Of a stretch of 13,754 bases of DNA, positions 13,251 through 13,754 are shown one piece after another (the stretch's first letter is position 1; every line of letters starts with the position of its first letter). The notes beneath the pieces were generated by a model that saw nothing but the letters and a program-made list of their open reading frames with translations, was not told the origin of the DNA and made no database searches. Source of the stretch: an uncultured Catenibacterium sp. Its GTDB lineage: Bacteria; Bacillota_I; Bacilli_A; Erysipelotrichales; Coprobacillaceae. The position numbers and the translations under genes were made by a program. The stretch is from assembly GCF_900764565.1 (NCBI RefSeq), contig NZ_CAAFOM010000217.1, forward strand, positions 1-13,754. Direction: 5' to 3'.

Positions 13251-13284
13251 AAGAGGCAGTTTAAAGGCTGTCTCTTTTATTTTG
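13251..13284 (+). terminator. Terminator of the ABC transporter operon
   Basis: AAGAGGCAG (13251-13259) pairs with CTGTCTCTT (13268-13276) with one G-T wobble around an 8-base loop, followed by TTTATTTT. Confidence 0.85.
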
Positions 13285-13285
13285 A

Positions 13286-13314
13286 TAAAAAAAGACTAGA
13301 GAATACTCTCTAGT
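13286..13314 (-). terminator. Distal terminator downstream of tRNA-Arg
   Basis: ACTAGAGA (13295-13302) pairs perfectly with TCTCTAGT (13307-13314) around four bases. On the minus strand it is followed by C and a T-rich tract (complement of 13286-13293). It backs up the nearer terminator at 13330-13350. Confidence 0.8.
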
Positions 13315-13321
13315 TCAAGAC

Positions 13322-13350
13322 AAAATAAAAACCTCGGATATACCGAGGTT
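13322..13350 (-). terminator. Proximal terminator of tRNA-Arg
   Basis: AACCTCGG (13330-13337) pairs with CCGAGGTT (13343-13350) around five bases. On the minus strand TTTATTTT follows. A T-run also lies on the plus-strand side, so it may act in both directions. Confidence 0.85.
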
Positions 13351-13359
13351 ATTTTTAGA

Positions 13360-13436
13360 TGGCGTCCACGAGGGGATTCGAACCCATGACCGCACGCTTA
13401 GAAGGCGTGTGCTCTATCCAGCTGAGCTACGTAGAC
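13360..13436 (-). tRNA. tRNA-Arg (anticodon UCU)
   Basis: The minus strand folds into a 77-base cloverleaf: acceptor GTCTACG/CGTGGAC, D-stem GCTC/GAGC, anticodon stem CACGC/GCGTG with loop CTTCTAA (anticodon TCT, reading AGA and AGG), a 5-base variable loop, and T-loop TTCGAAT. The 3' CCA is encoded. The acceptor has one T-G wobble at the fourth pair, and the T-stem ATGGG/CCCCT has one T-C mismatch at its second pair. AGA is a frequent arginine codon in this window, so the tRNA is expected to be needed. Confidence 0.95.
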
Positions 13437-13459
13437 ATTTGTTTTTCGACTGCTCATGT

Positions 13460-13488
13460 ATAATACCATGACTTTTTATGTAATGCAA
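13460..13488 (-). promoter_or_regulatory. Promoter of tRNA-Arg
   Basis: On the minus strand TTGCAT (13483-13488), a 17-bp spacer and TATTAT (13460-13465) preceded by TGG form a good extended -10 promoter. The start site should be near 13453, about 17 bases before the mature tRNA. Confidence 0.75.
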
Positions 13489-13513
13489 GTATTTTTTTAC
13501 ATAAATATAAGTG

Positions 13514-13543
13514 TTGACATAATGAATTCGCCTCACATATAAT
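13514..13543 (+). promoter_or_regulatory. Promoter of the DUF454 gene
   Basis: TTGACA (13514-13519) and TATAAT (13538-13543), both perfect, are separated by 18 bp. The start site should be near 13550, so the palindrome at 13559-13578 lies in the early transcribed region. Confidence 0.85.
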
Positions 13544-13558
13544 ATCTACAGTTTGATA

Positions 13559-13578
13559 CAACTAACATATGTTAGTTG
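13559..13578. promoter_or_regulatory. 20-bp perfect palindrome, candidate repressor operator
   Basis: CAACTAACATATGTTAGTTG is a perfect palindrome centred about 19 bases after the predicted start site. Outside it AGTTT (13550-13554) and AAACT (13579-13583) give a further, offset pair of inverted arms. The size and symmetry suit a TetR- or MarR-type dimer. There is no T-tract, so it is not a terminator. No regulator gene is visible in the window. Confidence 0.65.
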
Positions 13579-13599
13579 AAACTAAGTAAGGAGATGACT

Positions 13600-13732
13600 A
13601 TGAAATACATTTGGATATTATTAGGTTTTATAAGCTTATTTCTTGGTACTATAGGAATCGTTCTTCCTATACTTCCCACCGTGCCTTTTTACATGGCAAC
13701 CGTATTCTGTTTTGCGAAAAGTTCTGAGAGAC
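13600..13732 (+). CDS. DUF454 (YbaN-like) membrane protein, truncated at contig end
   Basis: The first 44 residues are present. They match the start of DUF454/YbaN small membrane proteins: ILLGFISLFLGTIGIVLP (a transmembrane helix), then LPTVPFYM and FCFAKSSER, which correspond to the family's LPTTPF and FAxSS blocks. Family members are about 120 residues with several membrane segments and no known function. ATG 13600 follows AAGGAG at 13588-13593. The gene has its own strong promoter and a palindromic operator candidate. Genuine sequence ends at about 13732; the apparent continuation QIGRAHV is translated sequencing adapter and must not be kept in the protein. Confidence 0.85.
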
Positions 13733-13754
13733 AGATCGGAAGAGCACACGTCTG
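13733..13754 (+). other. Illumina TruSeq adapter contamination
   Basis: The last 22 bases begin AGATCGGAAGAGC and continue as ACACGTCTG, matching the start of the standard TruSeq read-1 adapter. This is untrimmed library sequence at a contig end, not genomic DNA. Confidence 0.97.

Noticed and set aside
1..13754. CRISPR array, insertion sequence, prophage, toxin-antitoxin or biosynthetic cluster
   Set aside because: No repeat-spacer pattern, transposase, integrase or paired small ORFs were seen; almost all coding space is explained by housekeeping or transport genes.

Overview
The window looks like one contig from a low-GC Firmicutes (Bacillota) genome. The class Erysipelotrichia is the best guess, from protein style, an AT-rich base composition and near-consensus TTGACA/TATAAT promoters, but no rRNA or marker was available to fix this. 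The contig's last 22 bases (13733-13754) match the start of the Illumina TruSeq read-1 adapter, so the right edge is a sequencing artefact and the last gene is truncated there.

Layout. 1-457: the tail of an unknown CDS, a long hairpin with a duplicated arm, and the C-terminal remnant of a metallophosphoesterase. 458-1157: trhA (hemolysin III/PAQR membrane protein) with its own terminator. 1176-3117: an lspA - rluD/ylyB - comEB (dCMP deaminase) operon with overlapping genes, made from an extended -10 promoter. 3098-4018 (minus): an RNase HIII homologue converging on comEB; its active site is degenerate. 4037-4088: a compact divergent promoter region with a 13-bp direct repeat. 4121-8973: cvpA - mutS2 - uvrC, tightly packed. 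9029-10644: a membrane-anchored VanY-like protein that has lost its zinc ligands, overlapping a YfcE/YsnB-type phosphodiesterase. 10668-13284: a promoter, an L-box (lysine) riboswitch with a terminator/antiterminator, then a lipoprotein binding protein, permease and ATPase of a polar amino acid ABC importer, and a terminator. 13288-13488 (minus): tRNA-Arg(UCU) with its promoter and two tandem terminators. 13514-end: a promoter, a 20-bp perfect palindrome at an operator position, and the start of a DUF454 (YbaN-like) membrane protein.

How the genes work together. Most of the window is housekeeping: lipoprotein maturation (LspA), pseudouridylation, dCMP deamination, and DNA recombination/repair (MutS2, UvrC). 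The order rnhC(-)/cvpA/mutS2 resembles the Bacillus rnhC/zapA/cvpA/polX/mutS2 block with zapA and polX missing. The ABC importer is best called a lysine importer because of the riboswitch, not because its specificity can be read from the protein.

I found no CRISPR array, insertion sequence, prophage or obvious new multi-gene system. The strongest leads are two intact ORFs that look like catalytically dead enzymes (RNase HIII-like and VanY-like), the symmetric repeat layout of the rnhC/cvpA promoters, and the palindromic operator in front of the DUF454 gene.
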